Notes under the pieces: model-generated
Told to the model about the DNA's origin: nothing
Databases searched by the model: none
Seen by the model: the letters and a program-made list of their open reading frames with translations, nothing else
Assembly: GCA_029859485.1 (NCBI GenBank)
Contig: JAOUDB010000159.1
Location: forward strand, 1 to 6,368
Source of the DNA: Desulfuromonadales bacterium
Lineage (GTDB): Bacteria > Desulfobacterota > Desulfuromonadia > Desulfuromonadales > BM103
Length of the DNA stretch: 6,368 nucleotides
Direction: 5' to 3'
Program-made: the position numbers and the translations under genes
Shown: piece by piece, positions 5,858-6,368 of the stretch
Numbering within the stretch: the stretch's first letter is position 1
Layout of the letters: every line of letters begins with the position of its first letter

Positions 5858-6368
5858 ATGACGAAACGAACCCAGCGGCGCCGCCCGAAAAAGCGGCGCC
5901 CTGATTTTTTATTGAAAAACAAGCTCCTGCTGTTGATTCTGGGAGTGGCCGGCCTGCTGGTCTTCGGCATGGTGTTCTTTGCTCGTATGGAAGAACAACC
6001 ATCCGCTCCGGCTCCAAAGCCTGTGGCGAAGCAGCAGGTGGGTCCCCTCAAGAAAGTTCATGCAGAGGTTGAGGCGTTTCTGGCTGCTCTTAATGTTTCC
6101 GGCAACGACATTCAGCGGAATCTCAGTTATGAGCCTGCCCTCTACATGCTTGAAGGCGCCTTCCCTGCTCCTGAACTGGTTGACGGGTTTAAGGCCCGAA
6201 TCCAGCAACTCCCCGGTGACTATCTCGTTCGTTTCCGTGAATCCAACTCACTGACGGTTGAGAAAAATCGACGCACTCTGATCGTTCTCCACTTTGTATC
6301 GCCGGAACCGGATCTGCCTGACGGACCTCTTGTGACGATTATCATGGATGATCTTGGCAGGAGCCTTT
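5858..6368 (+). CDS. Divergent polysaccharide deacetylase family protein (YibQ-like), N-terminal part
   Basis: The gene runs off the window end; 170 codons are visible and open throughout. The first 22 residues are strongly basic (MTKRTQRRRPKKRRPDFLLK then NK), followed by one membrane helix (about 23-42), a Pro/Ala/Lys linker (about 47-66) and a region of about 90 residues containing VEAFLAALNV and RFRESNSLTVE. The last residues read VTIIMDDLG (159-167), the first beta strand and Asp-Asp motif that opens the NodB-like fold of the divergent polysaccharide deacetylase (DUF610/YibQ) family. The protein is probably anchored in the inner membrane with the enzyme domain in the periplasm. Members sit beside envC in E. 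coli and beside the M23-ctpA pair in Pseudomonas, which fits this location; the reaction in this branch is not established. ATG 5858 has an AAGAAGAG purine run (5844-5851) ahead of it; TTG 5912 is a less likely start, as it lacks a binding site. Confidence 0.82.
   Translation, partial: MTKRTQRRRPKKRRPDFLLKNKLLLLILGVAGLLVFGMVFFARMEEQPSAPAPKPVAKQQVGPLKKVHAEVEAFLAALNVSGNDIQRNLSYEPALYMLEGAFPAPELVDGFKARIQQLPGDYLVRFRESNSLTVEKNRRTLIVLHFVSPEPDLPDGPLVTIIMDDLGRSL
5877..5910 (+). terminator. Intrinsic-terminator-like hairpin inside the start of the deacetylase gene
   Basis: GGCGCCGC (5877-5884) and GCGGCGCC (5893-5900) form a perfect 8-bp G+C stem around an 8-base loop (CCGAAAAA). After four bases (CTGA) comes a run of six Ts (5905-5910). 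It lies 20-53 bases into the coding sequence and encodes part of the Arg/Lys-rich cytoplasmic tail. It could attenuate transcription or translation after ctpA, or merely reflect repeated CGG/CGC Arg codons. The four-base gap before the T tract is unusual for an efficient terminator. Confidence 0.4.

Noticed and set aside
5979..6254. Plus-strand open frame of 91 codons near the window end
   Set aside because: It is an alternative frame within the deacetylase gene, whose own frame is open to the window end and carries a membrane helix and the IIMDDLG motif.
1..6368. Defence island, toxin-antitoxin, prophage or mobile element
   Set aside because: Every gene is assigned to secretion or cell-envelope families. 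No transposase, integrase, terminal inverted repeats or tRNA-linked site was seen, and base composition looks even.

Overview
The window looks like ordinary chromosomal DNA from a Gram-negative, diderm bacterium. All genes are on the + strand and tightly packed, with stop/start overlaps of 1-4 bases. From the gene order (pseudopilins of a type II secretion-like system, then ftsE-ftsX-envC-like-ctpA-divergent polysaccharide deacetylase) and the moderate base composition, my best guess is Desulfuromonadales (Geobacter/Desulfuromonas/Pelobacter-type Deltaproteobacteria). That placement rests on remembered gene order and protein style, not on a search.

Region 1 (1-1607) is the end of a secretion operon. 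It holds the C-terminal part of a protein with a nine-copy PTEQIV linker followed by a cohesin-like beta-sandwich, probably the tail of a secretin-type protein. Two overlapping genes for GspG-like pseudopilins follow, each with a classic prepilin peptidase site (G | hydrophobic, Glu at mature position 5). The two pseudopilins share a C-terminal signature and look like old tandem duplicates.

Region 2 (1608-1727) is the only sizeable gap. It contains a small terminator-like hairpin with a T tract, and upstream segments able to form competing pairings. It separates the secretion genes from the division genes.

Region 3 (1728-6368, running off the end) is a cell-envelope remodelling operon: FtsE ATPase, FtsX membrane protein, an EnvC-like coiled-coil protein with a degenerate LytM domain, a CtpA-type S41 serine protease, and the start of a YibQ-like divergent polysaccharide deacetylase. 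By analogy with characterised systems, FtsEX would use ATP to switch the EnvC-like protein, which in turn activates a peptidoglycan amidase encoded elsewhere. CtpA would trim or degrade periplasmic cell-wall enzymes. The deacetylase-family protein is a known neighbour of envC-type genes with a poorly understood role.

I do not see a wholly new system. The points most worth checking are the near-perfect 18-bp coding minisatellite next to a cohesin domain, the attenuator-like layout before ftsE, the loss of zinc ligands in the EnvC-like protein, and a strong hairpin plus T6 inside the first codons of the deacetylase gene. I see no RNA genes, CRISPR arrays, insertion sequences or integration sites.
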